64,000 bases of DNA from Flavobacterium algicola (GTDB lineage Bacteria; Bacteroidota; Bacteroidia; Flavobacteriales; Flavobacteriaceae), in assembly GCF_022399565.1 (NCBI RefSeq), contig NZ_JAJTUT010000001.1, forward strand, positions 1,587,493 to 1,651,492, given 5' to 3'. Below, in pieces: positions 8,849-19,231 of the stretch; position 1 is the first letter of the stretch; each line of letters starts with the position of its first letter. A program made the position numbers and the translations under genes. A model generated the notes under the pieces. The model saw only the letters and a list, made by a program, of their open reading frames with translations. It ran no database searches and was not told the DNA's origin.

Positions 8849-9460
8849 TTAACTCAACTCAAATTCCATCATTGTAGTGGCAATTTCATTTTGAATAGAT
8901 TGCCCTTTGTCATGCAAATACCATAACTGTAAATTGGTTTTGGCAGTTTCATCGAGTACGCCATGCGTTTTTTTGTATTCTTGAATTAGTTTAGTTGCTC
9001 CTTCTGGTCTAGGCCCCCAGTGCACTAATACTTCTGTAGTTTCTTGATCGATAATAATTAATTTCGGAATCGCTTTTGTGCCCTTGGTCAAAAAGAGTTT
9101 CATTAATTCCTCGTTTTCATCACGCAGTACAATCTTCAAATCTATTTTACCTTCAGAGGCTGTTGCTAGCTTGTCTATTACGGGTAATATTTGTGCAGCA
9201 TCTCCACACCAACCTTCTGTAATCACCAACCAAATGTATTCCTTTTGTAGACTTTTCATTTTGTTGTTTGACTCATGATTCAATCTCACGGTTTTATCCA
9301 ATCGATTCATTCTCGTGTCGTTTAGGTGACTATAATTGGTAAGATCTTCTGTTTGTTCTTGGGCAGTAGATTTATTTTCTATAAGTAAATCAGAGACTAA
9401 TTTGCGGTACTCTAAGTAAGAATGGCTGTTGAATAATGCTTTTGCAATTACTGTCTTCAT
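8849..9460 (-). CDS. Thioredoxin-fold family protein, single-Cys active site
   Basis: The 203-residue protein has a helical N-terminus and a thioredoxin-like fold from about residue 70. The active-site position reads TEGWCGDAAQ (Cys85), followed by the strand DLKIVLRDEN and the conserved cis-Pro segment KAIPKLIIID. The second cysteine of the usual CxxC is an Asp, so it is unlikely to be a standard dithiol reductase; a monothiol or bacilliredoxin-like role is possible. This is the thioredoxin family protein group frequent in Bacteroidota. It stands alone between truB and the alcohol dehydrogenase. Confidence 0.82.
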   Translation of the reverse strand: MKTVIAKALFNSHSYLEYRKLVSDLLIENKSTAQEQTEDLTNYSHLNDTRMNRLDKTVRLNHESNNKMKSLQKEYIWLVITEGWCGDAAQILPVIDKLATASEGKIDLKIVLRDENEELMKLFLTKGTKAIPKLIIIDQETTEVLVHWGPRPEGATKLIQEYKKTHGVLDETAKTNLQLWYLHDKGQSIQNEIATTMMEFELS

Positions 9461-9602
9461 AGTTCAATTTTTTATTTTAGTAAATTTAGCAGAAATAGTA
9501 CGAACTAGTAATGATAATAATCATTAGCGCTAATCATAAATATGTTTTAGGCTAATAAAATAAATAATCGCTAGTCAAAGCTTGTAATATCTCTGAAAAC
9601 AA

Positions 9603-9640
9603 CAACCCCAAAACAACTTGAAAAAGTCATTTTGGGGTTG
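9603..9640 (-). terminator. Terminator after the alcohol dehydrogenase gene
   Basis: The arms caaccccaaaa and ttttggggttg form a perfect 11-bp stem. On the minus strand it is followed by a T-rich stretch, and it lies 45 bp beyond the stop codon of the dehydrogenase. Confidence 0.75.
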
Positions 9641-9684
9641 CTAGATGTTATGAATAATAAAGTAAAATTACTTTATTTCAACTT

Positions 9685-10731
9685 TTATTTCAATGATGCC
9701 ATATCAATTACAAAACGATATTTCACATCGCTTTTATTCATACGATCGTAAGCTTCATTGATATAATTCATATCGATTACTTCAACATCTGATGTAATGT
9801 TATGCTCTGCACAATAATCAAGCATTTCTTGAGTCTCTGCAATACCGCCAATTAAACTTCCCATGATGCTTCTACGTTTCATTACCAAAGTAGCAGCAGG
9901 AATAATAGCTGGAGAATTAGGAATACCTACAATGATCATTGTACCATTTGTGTTCAATAAGTTTAAGTATGCATTGTAGTCGTGCTCTGCAGATACAGTA
10001 TTCAAAATCACATCAAATTTACTTGCAAGTGATGCCATTACTTCTTCATTTGATGTCAAAGCAAAATGATGTGCTCCTAACTTTTTAGCATCTGCCTCTT
10101 TAGATGGCGAGTGGCTTAGCATGGTTACTTCTGCACCAAAAGAAGCTGCAAATTTTACTGCCATATGTCCTAGACCTCCAAGTCCTAAAACAGCAACTTT
10201 ATGTCCTTTACCCACTTTTAAATAACGTAGTGGAGAGTAAGTTGTGATTCCAGCACATAATAAAGGTGCAACTCCAGATAATTCTAATTTATCAGATACG
10301 TGCAAAGTATAATTTTCATCAACAGTAATACTAGTAGAATATCCGCCATAAGTTGGTATAGTTGTTCCTCTTTCGTAACTATTGTATGTTCCTGTCATAC
10401 CTTCGTCACATAACTGCTCGTCACCTGCTTGACAACTAGGACATGTTCTGCAAGAATCTACAAAACATCCTACTCCTGCAAGTTCTCCAACTTTAAATTT
10501 AGATACACCACTACCAACTGCTGTAATTCTACCTACAATTTCGTGACCTGGTACCAATGGGTAAATAGCTGGTCCCCAATCCCCTTTTGCTGTATGTATA
10601 TCTGAGTGACATACTCCACTATAAAGGATCTCTATTTGAATTTCTTTTTCGCCAATTTCTTTTCTTTCGAAAGTAAATGGTTTTAAAGGGGTTTCTGCAT
10701 CGTATGCTGCATATGCTTTTATTTCTGTCAT
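9685..10731 (-). CDS. Zinc-dependent NAD(P) alcohol/aldehyde dehydrogenase
   Basis: A 348-residue medium-chain dehydrogenase of the cinnamyl-alcohol/YahK type that interconverts aldehydes and alcohols with NADP(H). Catalytic zinc ligands are visible as Cys41 (GVCHSD), His63 (PGHEIVG) and Cys159 (LLCAG). The structural zinc site is Cys94, Cys97, Cys100 and Cys108. The dinucleotide fold carries GLGGLG at about 183-188. Length is normal and all metal ligands are intact. It appears monocistronic with its own terminator; physiological substrate unknown. Confidence 0.93.
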   Translation of the reverse strand: MTEIKAYAAYDAETPLKPFTFERKEIGEKEIQIEILYSGVCHSDIHTAKGDWGPAIYPLVPGHEIVGRITAVGSGVSKFKVGELAGVGCFVDSCRTCPSCQAGDEQLCDEGMTGTYNSYERGTTIPTYGGYSTSITVDENYTLHVSDKLELSGVAPLLCAGITTYSPLRYLKVGKGHKVAVLGLGGLGHMAVKFAASFGAEVTMLSHSPSKEADAKKLGAHHFALTSNEEVMASLASKFDVILNTVSAEHDYNAYLNLLNTNGTMIIVGIPNSPAIIPAATLVMKRRSIMGSLIGGIAETQEMLDYCAEHNITSDVEVIDMNYINEAYDRMNKSDVKYRFVIDMASLK

Positions 10732-10949
10732 GATATCTTAATTTATTTAAAAGGCAAAATTACAAAACGATAGTGCGTTAATTGTTAAGAAATATGTAAA
10801 TGAGTAAGCTCTCATTGCGAATTCCTATAACTGTTTGATAATCCTAGTTGTAAAATGGTAGCGTTTAAACAACTCCTAAATTTTCTTCAGAACCTTATTC
10901 TTCCTCTTTTTTTACTTATTTTTATTTCTAAAATAAAATTCTTCATAAA

Positions 10950-12302
10950 ATGAAACATATCACTACTTTATTTATTTGCTCTCTTCTATTTGTGACTCAA
11001 ACTAATTTTGGTCAAATTACTCAGGAAGATCCCGAAATAACAAAAATGATTTCTGAAATAAAGGCAGATAACCTTGAAATCACTGTAAAAAAATTAGTTT
11101 CTTTTGGAACCCGACATACTTTGAGTGATACCAAAAGTAAAACGCGCGGTATTGGTGCGGCGCAACAATGGGTGAAATCTGAATTTGAAAAATACGCATT
11201 AGAATCTGGAGGTAGGTTAACATCAATCATCGATTATTTTACCGTAAAAGCAGATGGAAAACGCATCGCTACTGATAGTCAATTAGGGAATGTGATGGCG
11301 ACTTTAAAAGGAACGGATCCTTCTGATAATCGAGTACTTATAATAAGCGGTCATCTAGATTCACGTGTTACAGATGTTATGGATGCAAAATCGGATGCTC
11401 CAGGAGCAAATGACGATGGTTCTGGTGTAGCGGCCATGATGGAACTGGCTAAAATTATGAGTAAAAGAGCTTTTCCTTATTCAATAATTTTTGTTGCAGT
11501 AACAGGTGAGGAGCAAGGCTTGTATGGGGCACGTCATCTTGCAGAGGTTGCCAAAAAAGGAAATTGGAATATAATTGCGATGCTAAATAATGATATGATT
11601 GGTAATAGCTTATCAAGTGGTACAAAGTTACGCGACAATACGCAAGTACGTGTCTTTAGCGAAGCCACACCATATTTAGAAACTAATGAGGAGGCCAAAA
11701 TGCGTGTACTTACAAATAGAGATAATGACAGTCCGTCAAGACAACTTGCCCGATATATCAAGGCAACTACCAATCAATATGTAGCACAACTTGATATCAA
11801 TCTAGTCTATAGAAATGATCGCTTTTTACGTGGTGGAGATCATACTCCCTTTAGTCAAAATGGATTTACAGCCATTCGCTTTTGCGAGATGAATGAAAAT
11901 TTTGACCACCAACACCAAGACTTACGTACTGAGGATAATATAAAATATGGCGATTTACCCGAATTTATGGACTTTGAATATTTGAGAAAAGTTGCAGCGT
12001 CAAATTTGGCCACATTAGCAAATTTGGCAGGAGCTCCAAATGCTCCTCAAAATGTGGGTATCGAAGTTAAAGACCTTACAAATTTTTCTACACTAACGTG
12101 GACAGCCTCAAAGACGACTAATGTTTATGGTTACCAGATATTAATTAGAGAGACATCTGACAATAGTTGGCAGAAAGCAGTCTTTGTAAAAGATACTAAA
12201 GCTACTATACCTTATTCGAAAGACAATTTTTTGTTTGCTGTACAAGCAATTGATGAATTGGGTCACGCAAGTTTACCAGTTTTTCCTATTCCTATTCGCT
12301 AA
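10950..12302 (+). CDS. Secreted M28 family metallopeptidase with C-terminal FN3-like domain
   Basis: This 450-residue protein begins with a signal peptide (about 1-21, ending NFGQ). The M28 aminopeptidase core follows, with metal-binding motifs SGHLDSR, PGANDDGSGVAAMMEL and VTGEEQGLYGARH, then NNDMIGN and a late GGDHTPF supplying the remaining ligands. The last roughly 95 residues (from about 355, PQNVGIEV) resemble a fibronectin type III module. No T9SS sorting domain is present, so it is probably periplasmic or surface-associated by another route. It would cleave N-terminal residues from peptides. Single gene with its own upstream gap. Confidence 0.9.
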   Translation: MKHITTLFICSLLFVTQTNFGQITQEDPEITKMISEIKADNLEITVKKLVSFGTRHTLSDTKSKTRGIGAAQQWVKSEFEKYALESGGRLTSIIDYFTVKADGKRIATDSQLGNVMATLKGTDPSDNRVLIISGHLDSRVTDVMDAKSDAPGANDDGSGVAAMMELAKIMSKRAFPYSIIFVAVTGEEQGLYGARHLAEVAKKGNWNIIAMLNNDMIGNSLSSGTKLRDNTQVRVFSEATPYLETNEEAKMRVLTNRDNDSPSRQLARYIKATTNQYVAQLDINLVYRNDRFLRGGDHTPFSQNGFTAIRFCEMNENFDHQHQDLRTEDNIKYGDLPEFMDFEYLRKVAASNLATLANLAGAPNAPQNVGIEVKDLTNFSTLTWTASKTTNVYGYQILIRETSDNSWQKAVFVKDTKATIPYSKDNFLFAVQAIDELGHASLPVFPIPIR

Positions 12303-12512
12303 AAACGCATAAAATAGAATAGATTAAATTGTAAACACATCATCTTGTAAAATAATTTTATGTTTTTCCATGGAAATATTTACATTATCAATGAACGTAA
12401 GGAAAGGGTAAATTGGTATGTTGTCAGGATTGGTGCTCTAATGCAAATCAATAAAATAGGAACTTAATTTGTAATAATTATGCATCCCTATTTCAAAAAA
12501 AAAGAATATTAC

Positions 12513-12520
12513 TATATTTG
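12513..12520 (+). promoter_or_regulatory. -7 promoter element of pyrH
   Basis: The sequence tatatttg fits the Bacteroidota -7 consensus TAnnTTTG. It lies 23 bp before the ATG at 12543, inside the longer reading frame that opens at 12480. That makes the upstream start untenable and supports the internal ATG. Confidence 0.7.
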
Positions 12521-12542
12521 CACCAAACAACTCAACAAACTC

Positions 12543-13250
12543 ATGAAATATAAAAGAATTCTTCTGAAATTAAGTGGTGAAGCTCTAATGGGAGATAAGC
12601 AATACGGAATTGATCCTGTGAGATTGGCCGAATACGCTGAAGAAATCAAAAAGATCCACAATAAAGGAGTAGAAATCGCCATCGTTATTGGTGGAGGAAA
12701 CATCTTTAGAGGAGTTGCTGGTGCAAGTGCGGGTATGGATCGTGTACAAGGAGATTACATGGGGATGCTAGCCACTATAATAAATGGTATGGCTTTGCAA
12801 GGTGCTCTTGAAGACAAAGGGATCTTAACTAGGTTACAAACAGCTTTAAAAATTGAAGCAATTGCAGAACCTTATATCAAACGTAGAGCAGTACGTCACC
12901 TTGAGAAAGGTAGAATCGTAATTTTTGGTGCAGGAACAGGGAACCCATACTTTACTACAGATACAGCGGCAGTATTAAGAGGTGTTGAGATTAATGCAGA
13001 TGTTATTTTAAAAGGAACTAGAGTAGACGGTGTTTATGACTGTGATCCTGAGAAAAATGATAGTGCTATTAAGTTTGATACTATTTCATTTGAAGACGTT
13101 CTTAAAAAGGGATTAAATGTAATGGATACAACAGCCTTTACTTTAAGTCAAGAAAATAAATTACCAATTGTCATTTTTGATATGAACAAAATAGGTAATC
13201 TTGAAAAAATTTGTAACGGAGATAACATAGGAACAGTAGTAAACGTATAG
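12543..13250 (+). CDS. pyrH: UMP kinase
   Basis: PyrH phosphorylates UMP to UDP in pyrimidine nucleotide synthesis. The 235-residue protein starts [15 protein letters not shown], the conserved N-terminus of the family, and contains [24 protein letters not shown] and the C-terminal [10 protein letters not shown] longer frame opens at 12480, but the promoter element at 12513-12520 and family alignment put the start at 12543. It is followed by frr after 77 bp, the widespread pyrH-frr pair. Confidence 0.97.
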   Translation: MKYKRILLKLSGEALMGDKQYGIDPVRLAEYAEEIKKIHNKGVEIAIVIGGGNIFRGVAGASAGMDRVQGDYMGMLATIINGMALQGALEDKGILTRLQTALKIEAIAEPYIKRRAVRHLEKGRIVIFGAGTGNPYFTTDTAAVLRGVEINADVILKGTRVDGVYDCDPEKNDSAIKFDTISFEDVLKKGLNVMDTTAFTLSQENKLPIVIFDMNKIGNLEKICNGDNIGTVVNV

Positions 13251-13327
13251 TTTATAATGTTATTTTAAGATCATGACAATGATGCTTAAAATGGCAAATG
13301 ATTCCACAAAAAATAAAACTCAAAAAG

Positions 13328-13891
13328 ATGACTGAAGAAATAGATTTTATATTAGACAGCGCAAAAGAATCAATGGAAGGTTCTATTACACACTTAGAGA
13401 AAGAATTTACAAATATTCGTGCGGGAAAAGCTTCACCTGCAATGATAGGAAGTGTTTTTGTTGATTACTACGGTTCTTCAACACCACTTTCTCAGGTTGC
13501 AAAAATAAGCACGCCAGATGCTAGAACAATTACCTTACAGCCTTTTGAAAAAAATATGTTGCATCCTATAGAAAAAGCAATTATGATTGCTAATCTAGGA
13601 TTCAATCCAATGAATAATGGAGATTTAATCATCATCAGTGTTCCGCCTTTGACAGAAGATAGAAGACGTGATTTGGCTAAACAAGCCAAGTCTGAAGCTG
13701 AGGATGCTAAGATCGGTATTAGAAATTCACGTAAAGATGCTAATAACGATATTAAAAAATTAGAAAAAGATGGTACTTCTGAGGATGTTTGTAAAAGTGC
13801 AGAAGATGAGGTTCAAATTTTGACTAACAACTACATCAAAAAAATTGATGAATTGTTGGTAGTTAAAGAAGCTGAAATAATGAAAGTATAA
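13328..13891 (+). CDS. frr: Ribosome recycling factor
   Basis: RRF splits post-termination ribosomes together with EF-G. The 187-residue protein carries the family patterns TNIRAGKASPAMI, the QPFEKNMLHPIEKAI segment, PPLTEDRRRDLAKQAK and IRNSRKDANNDIKKLEKDG. The frame is open from 13298, but the family begins with the MTEEIDF methionine at 13328. It lies 77 bp after pyrH and is followed by a strong terminator. Confidence 0.97.
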   Translation: MTEEIDFILDSAKESMEGSITHLEKEFTNIRAGKASPAMIGSVFVDYYGSSTPLSQVAKISTPDARTITLQPFEKNMLHPIEKAIMIANLGFNPMNNGDLIIISVPPLTEDRRRDLAKQAKSEAEDAKIGIRNSRKDANNDIKKLEKDGTSEDVCKSAEDEVQILTNNYIKKIDELLVVKEAEIMKV

Positions 13892-13911
13892 TCATTTTCA
13901 AACTATTTATT

Positions 13912-13945
13912 AAAAGTCCGTTTACACTGTAGACGGACTTTTTTA
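13912..13945 (+). terminator. Intrinsic terminator after frr
   Basis: The arms aaaagtccgt and acggactttt flank a short loop and are followed by a T-run. It ends the pyrH-frr unit. Confidence 0.85.
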
Positions 13946-13948
13946 TTC

Positions 13949-13956
13949 TATTTTTG
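13949..13956 (+). promoter_or_regulatory. -7 promoter element of the DUF5686 gene
   Basis: Tatttttg matches TAnnTTTG and lies directly after the frr terminator, 45 bp before the ATG at 14001. Confidence 0.6.
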
Positions 13957-14000
13957 CCATAACAAATTGACGTCCTTTACGTTTGATTAGAAACTTTTTT

Positions 14001-16499
14001 ATGAAATATTTTTATTTCTTTCTTTTATTTACTTCATTAACCCTACAAGCACAAGTGCGAATAAGTGGTGTTGTGAAAAATGCAGAGACGAGCAAAGGAC
14101 TTCCGTTTGCTACGATAACTTTCGATACTAATCATAAAACTATAACAGACGTAGATGGGAAATTTGCGGTAACCATCCCAACATCCAACCCTGTCTTTGA
14201 GGCTTCTTATATTGGGTATACAACTACGCAGCATATTATTACGGGCAGCGTTAGCTATTATCTTGTCAATCTCCTACCTAAGACCACCGCTCTAGAGGAA
14301 GTACTTAGTAACAATATCAATCCTGCGACACTAATAATAAAGAAAGCTATAGCATCAAAAGAGGCAAATAATCCAAAGGTGAAGCTTAATAGTTTTGAAT
14401 TTAAATCATATAATAAGCTATTAGTAAGTGCACATCCAGATTCGATAGTCGGAAAATTAGATTCAATTTTTATTCAGAAAAGGCGCGGACTTATTTTTCA
14501 AAAAGTAGATTCCACAAAGTTTAAATTCAAAGAAGTAATTGACAAACACCATCTTTTTCTAACAGAAAAAGTGTCAAATTTTCAATATAAAGACAATGCT
14601 TTAAAAGAAACTATTTTGGGGACAAAAATGGCGGGATTAAAGCAGCCTATTTATGAAATTATTGGATTTAACTTGCAGTCGTTTTCTGTCTATGATGAAC
14701 GATATGAGTTATTTGAAACCAAATATAGTAGTCCATTATCCAAAAATGCACTTAAAGAATACAGTTATAAATTGCTCGACACTTTAGAAATAGAGGGCAG
14801 AATGACATATATGGTTCACTTTAAAAACAAGAAGAAGAGTAAGGCTGCAGGTTTAGAAGGAATTTTATATATAGACAAAAGTAGTGCTGCTGTCGCAAAG
14901 GCAGTAATGAGAATTAAAGGTGTTTTAGACATCAGTGGCACGCATGAGTTTGAGTATGTTCCTCAGGAAAAGATGTGGTTTCCTATTTCGAAAAAATTCA
15001 GGATTGTAAAGGGTAAAAATGACGATGATATCAAAATATTAGGAGGGACTATTCAGTTTGATGGTGATTTTGAAGACAACCTATCAACAAGAGAAAAACA
15101 GCCATCCGATTATGTATACGTAACCTCAGAAACTGATAATTTTGACTTTCGGTTTAATGCACCTTTAACTGTCAAGAAATCATTTGTTAGCATTGAAATT
15201 AAAGACAATGCACTGAATAAAACCGAAGACTTTTGGGATAAATACCGTAAAGATTCTTTGGATGTAAGGGAGCAAAAAACTTATCTGGCTCTGGATAGTT
15301 TGTTTTTAAGAAAGCGATTGGAGAGTAAAATTCGTTTTGGACGAAAAGTATATAATGGATATTTACCTTTAGGCTTTTTTGATTTGGACTTGCGCAGAAT
15401 ATTTCGTTACAACAATTACGAAGGCTTTCGTTTGGGTTTTGGTGGTGTAACAAATGAACGTTTTTCAAAAATAATTAAGATCGACGGATACTCCGCCTAT
15501 GGTACGAAAGATGGTGCATTCAAATACCATTTGGGAGCTGCAGTGCGCGTTGGTAAGTTTTCTAATTCGTGGATTGGAGCTTCATATACAGATGATGTAG
15601 GTGAGATTGCAAGTACTACTTTTGCCATCGATAAAAAGCCGTTTAAACTCTATGATCCAAGACCAATCAACATAAGTACTTTCTACAACTATGTGAGTTA
15701 TAAATCTTATATTGAGACTGCTATCATTCCTAAAACGGAAAGTATTTGGGAATTGTCACATACAGAGGTTTTACCGAAATTTGATTATGTATACAATCTG
15801 AATAACCGACTTTATACTTACTATCAAATGACAACGGCCAAGGTATCTTTGCAGTGGAATCCTTTTAGTGACTATATGCAAACACCAACTGGACGAATTG
15901 AAATAGAAAAGCGTTTTCCTAAATTCACTTTTCAAATTACAAAAACGCTGCCCAAAGCTTTTGAAAATGATTTTGAATTTACCAAATTTGATTTTAAAAC
16001 AGAGTATGAAAAGAAATACTTAAATGGTCAAAAAACCAATTTACTTTTTCAAGGAGGGTATGCGTTAGGAGATGTGCCATTAACTCATTTGTACAATACT
16101 TCACCAAATAATATTACTAAAGAAACGATCATACAGAGGATAACATTTGCTGGTAAAAATAGTTTTGAAACCATGTATTTTAATGAGTTTTTCTCTAGTG
16201 AGTTTGCATTTTTTCAATTCAAACACAGCTTCAATAGACTGAAATTATTTTCGAAAGTGAAGCCTTCTTTGGTTTTGGTGTCACGTATGGCTTGGGGTAA
16301 TTTGGACAAGCCGGAGCAACACCTCGGTTTGAATTATAAAACGCTAAATGAAGGCTACTTTGAATCTGGAATAGAACTTAATCAAATATTGAGTGGATTG
16401 GGATTAACGGCATTTTACCGCTATGGTCCTAATCAATTACCAAATTTTGAAGACAATATTGCAGTAAAACTTAGTTTTGTTATAAATATTGGTCTCTAG
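14001..16499 (+). CDS. DUF5686 outer-membrane protein with carboxypeptidase-regulatory-like domain
   Basis: The 832-residue protein (from ATG 14001; the frame is open from 13983) begins with a signal peptide (MKYFYFFLLFTSLTLQAQ). A CarboxypepD_reg-like beta-sandwich follows (about 19-105, ISGVVKNAETSKGLPFATITF). The long remainder is the DUF5686 region, with alternating aromatic strands and a final ...LSFVINIGL that looks like an outer-membrane barrel end. Such proteins resemble TonB-receptor-like barrels without a plug; their cargo is unknown. Its stop overlaps the convergent SMR gene stop by four bases (ctag). Confidence 0.85.
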   Translation: MKYFYFFLLFTSLTLQAQVRISGVVKNAETSKGLPFATITFDTNHKTITDVDGKFAVTIPTSNPVFEASYIGYTTTQHIITGSVSYYLVNLLPKTTALEEVLSNNINPATLIIKKAIASKEANNPKVKLNSFEFKSYNKLLVSAHPDSIVGKLDSIFIQKRRGLIFQKVDSTKFKFKEVIDKHHLFLTEKVSNFQYKDNALKETILGTKMAGLKQPIYEIIGFNLQSFSVYDERYELFETKYSSPLSKNALKEYSYKLLDTLEIEGRMTYMVHFKNKKKSKAAGLEGILYIDKSSAAVAKAVMRIKGVLDISGTHEFEYVPQEKMWFPISKKFRIVKGKNDDDIKILGGTIQFDGDFEDNLSTREKQPSDYVYVTSETDNFDFRFNAPLTVKKSFVSIEIKDNALNKTEDFWDKYRKDSLDVREQKTYLALDSLFLRKRLESKIRFGRKVYNGYLPLGFFDLDLRRIFRYNNYEGFRLGFGGVTNERFSKIIKIDGYSAYGTKDGAFKYHLGAAVRVGKFSNSWIGASYTDDVGEIASTTFAIDKKPFKLYDPRPINISTFYNYVSYKSYIETAIIPKTESIWELSHTEVLPKFDYVYNLNNRLYTYYQMTTAKVSLQWNPFSDYMQTPTGRIEIEKRFPKFTFQITKTLPKAFENDFEFTKFDFKTEYEKKYLNGQKTNLLFQGGYALGDVPLTHLYNTSPNNITKETIIQRITFAGKNSFETMYFNEFFSSEFAFFQFKHSFNRLKLFSKVKPSLVLVSRMAWGNLDKPEQHLGLNYKTLNEGYFESGIELNQILSGLGLTAFYRYGPNQLPNFEDNIAVKLSFVINIGL

Positions 16500-16825
16500 T
16501 GGCTAGATACCGCCTTTAGCCCGATTATTGACATAATTAAAGTTGATAAGAAAAATACACGCCAAAAAGTTGCGGGTTCTTTAAATACCAATATTCCCAC
16601 CAAGACTGTTCCAACTGCGCCAATGCCGGTCCATACTGCATATGCTGTGCCTATAGGTAATACTTGAGTAGCTTTGTACAGTAAAATCATGCTCACGGTT
16701 AAAGAAGCTAAAAATCCGATAATCCAGTAAGTCGATTCCATGCCTGTAGTCTCTTTTGCCTTGCCTAAACATGATGCAAATGCTACTTCAAACAAACCGC
16801 CAATAATCAATAAAATCCAACTCAT
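16496..16825 (-). CDS. SMR family transporter, Gdx/SugE-like
   Basis: A 109-residue, four-helix small multidrug resistance protein. The coupling glutamate lies in GGLFEVAFASCLGKAK (about residue 13), and the second-half signature LPIGTAYAVWTGIGAVGT is present. The GLFEVAxA context and GTAYAVWTGIG favour the guanidinium exporter (Gdx/SugE) branch over EmrE-type drug pumps, though the substrate cannot be settled from sequence. SMR proteins act as antiparallel dimers driven by protons. It ends on the stop of the convergent DUF5686 gene and lies 4 bp after the antiporter gene, so it is the second gene of that transcript. Confidence 0.88.
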   Translation of the reverse strand: MSWILLIIGGLFEVAFASCLGKAKETTGMESTYWIIGFLASLTVSMILLYKATQVLPIGTAYAVWTGIGAVGTVLVGILVFKEPATFWRVFFLSTLIMSIIGLKAVSSH

Positions 16826-16829
16826 TTTT

Positions 16830-19103
16830 TTAAGGTTTAATAATTAATACAGAAGGAACATCATCCAACCATTCGTTATCAGAATCTAAGATTGTTTTCC
16901 AACTTGCCAAACTAATTAACATTAAATCCTGCTGTTGTAGCAAATCAACAGACATTCCTTTCTCATTAATTACTTCAATATTATCGGGGTATTTTTGTAA
17001 AAGCGAAGCAATAGCACTTTGAATTACAAAATTATTTTTGACATACCCGTTCATATCAAGAACTGTAATTTTACTGTGATTATTGTAGATTAATTTCTGT
17101 ACAAAATCAATCAAAATAGTATCGTCAGATTTCAAAATCGGTACAAATACTTGATTTGCATCTTGTAAATCATTGTCGATTAAAATACCCAGCGGCTTTT
17201 TTGTCTTAGCAACAATTTGGCGCGTTCTTTCGTCAAAGGGAGAATTTTCGAACAGACCTTCTTTTCCTTTAAATTTATCAATCAATCTGTCTGGATTAAT
17301 TATTCGGGTTGTAAAACCAATAACTTTCCCCAACAAGGTTCCTTCAAATATTGATTTTCCCAAACCTACCAATAGCAAATCATAATCACCATGATTGGCA
17401 ACATCTGCAATCTCAGACTCTATGTCATTGGTAACTCTAAATAAAGAGTCAACGTTTGCTCCTAAAAGATTAGATTCTTCAAAAATAGGTTCGAAACTTT
17501 CCTTTTCTATTTCCTCTCGATTGAAGGAATGTAATTCATCACTTTGCGTTAGGTGCATTGCAGTAATAACAGAAGACTTTTTTTGTTTTTTGGTTAAGCT
17601 ATGGGCCAGTCGAAGTAACGATTTCCCTTTTTCATTATTTCCAAATGAGATTAGAACTCTATAGGTATCATCGTCTGTAATTTCCTCTATCTCAGATTCT
17701 TTTTTATACTTAAAAATAAAATTGAGCAAATCCAATGCGGGCCCAGTCATAAAAGTAGTCACCAATGCCATGATAACCATCATAGTAAATACTTCTGGCG
17801 TTAAAACTTTTAATTCCAAACCAATGTTTAAAACGATTAACTCCATCAAACCACGGGTATTCATCAATGCACCAATCGTTAAGCTGTCATGCCAGTTTTG
17901 ACCAACAAATTTTGCGGCAAGTGCACTACCAATAAATTTTCCTATAACTGCAACTGCTATGATTGCACCCGTTATCTTCCAGAGATAAGCGTCATTGATT
18001 AATCCTACTTGCGTATTAAGTCCGGTAAACACAAAAAACAATGGGAGTAAAAGTATAACGGCTACATCTTCAATTTTTTCGATAAAAATCATTCTAAACT
18101 TTGAGATGTCGGGCATAATTGCACCCATCATAAAAGCACCAAAGAGCGCGTGAATTCCAATTACCTCTGTGGCATAAGATGACATTATTAAAATCAGGAA
18201 GAAGATGGCAATTAAAGGTTTTCCAATATTTTCTTTTTCGGCATATAAATCTCCAATTCTTTTTAAGAATGGCTTTACGATAAATATCATCGCCAAAACA
18301 TACACTAAAGCAAGTGAGATAACATATAAAGAACCAACAAAATCGCCAGCTTTTACGATCGCAATAACAACAGCAAGCAAGCACCATGCAGTAATGTCAT
18401 CGGCCGCAGCGCAGGTGATGACGATGGCACCCAATCTTGTTTTATGAATTCCACGTTCCTGTACGATGCGCGCCAATACCGGAAAAGCAGTAATGCTCAT
18501 GGCGATTCCCATAAACAAACTAAATGAAAGAAACTCGACTCCCACGGGAGCAAATTGGTCATAAACAAAGTACGACAACCCAATCCCCATAGCAAACGGA
18601 ATAATGATACTTGCATGACTTATGACTATCGCCTCGCTAGCTTTGTTTTTGAGCACCTTCATGTCTAATTCCATTCCGATAACAAACATGAATAAAATCA
18701 ATCCAATTTGACTCAAAAACTTTAAGTTACCGAGCGATGCAGCTGGAAATAAGGCAGCAGAAAATTCGGGAAAATACATACCCACTAGCGATGGACCTAA
18801 AACAATTCCAGCGATGATTTCGCCAATTACAGTTGGTTGGCCTATTTTTTTAAAAATCCAGCCGAATAATCTGGCTGTCAAAATAATCATTACTATTTGT
18901 GCCAAGAGGATGGCCAGAGGGTCTTGAAAATTTTCTAGCATTGAATGAATGAAGTCACTCCAAGAGTCACCTGATGCTTTAATAGTAACCGCGGCATCTT
19001 TCTTTTCTAGCAAAGTTCCTTGGTTGATTATCCAGTAAATTAGCGCAGAGAAACCTCCAGTAACTCCCAAATAAAACAGTGTATTTCTGTATTTTTTTAA
19101 CAT
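16830..19103 (-). CDS. CPA2-type cation:proton antiporter with C-terminal cytoplasmic domain
   Basis: About 757 residues from the ATG at 19103 (a GTG at 19127 is an alternative start). There is an extra N-terminal membrane helix (about 10-28), then a Na+/H+ exchanger domain of 12-13 helices from about 65 to 450 with ILFMFVIGMELD, SITAFPVLARIV and a CAAADDITAW motif holding the paired aspartates expected for antiport. After about 470 comes a soluble region with universal-stress-protein-like folds (VLISFGNNEKGKSLLRLAHS). It probably exchanges Na+ or K+ for protons. The SMR gene follows 4 bp downstream. Confidence 0.9.
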   Translation of the reverse strand: MLKKYRNTLFYLGVTGGFSALIYWIINQGTLLEKKDAAVTIKASGDSWSDFIHSMLENFQDPLAILLAQIVMIILTARLFGWIFKKIGQPTVIGEIIAGIVLGPSLVGMYFPEFSAALFPAASLGNLKFLSQIGLILFMFVIGMELDMKVLKNKASEAIVISHASIIIPFAMGIGLSYFVYDQFAPVGVEFLSFSLFMGIAMSITAFPVLARIVQERGIHKTRLGAIVITCAAADDITAWCLLAVVIAIVKAGDFVGSLYVISLALVYVLAMIFIVKPFLKRIGDLYAEKENIGKPLIAIFFLILIMSSYATEVIGIHALFGAFMMGAIMPDISKFRMIFIEKIEDVAVILLLPLFFVFTGLNTQVGLINDAYLWKITGAIIAVAVIGKFIGSALAAKFVGQNWHDSLTIGALMNTRGLMELIVLNIGLELKVLTPEVFTMMVIMALVTTFMTGPALDLLNFIFKYKKESEIEEITDDDTYRVLISFGNNEKGKSLLRLAHSLTKKQKKSSVITAMHLTQSDELHSFNREEIEKESFEPIFEESNLLGANVDSLFRVTNDIESEIADVANHGDYDLLLVGLGKSIFEGTLLGKVIGFTTRIINPDRLIDKFKGKEGLFENSPFDERTRQIVAKTKKPLGILIDNDLQDANQVFVPILKSDDTILIDFVQKLIYNNHSKITVLDMNGYVKNNFVIQSAIASLLQKYPDNIEVINEKGMSVDLLQQQDLMLISLASWKTILDSDNEWLDDVPSVLIIKP

Positions 19104-19231
19104 GTGATATTTTTTATTTGCCTTCACAAAGATGCTAAATTCTATAATATGTTTTACATCTTGAAAATTACTTTTTTAAAGAATTTTACTGGTTTAAAAA
19201 CACTAAAATTATTCTAAAGTTTACAAATAAA

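Noticed and set aside
12480..12542. An upstream start for pyrH at 12480
   Set aside because: A tatatttg promoter lies inside that stretch, and the family begins at [15 protein letters not shown] at 12543.
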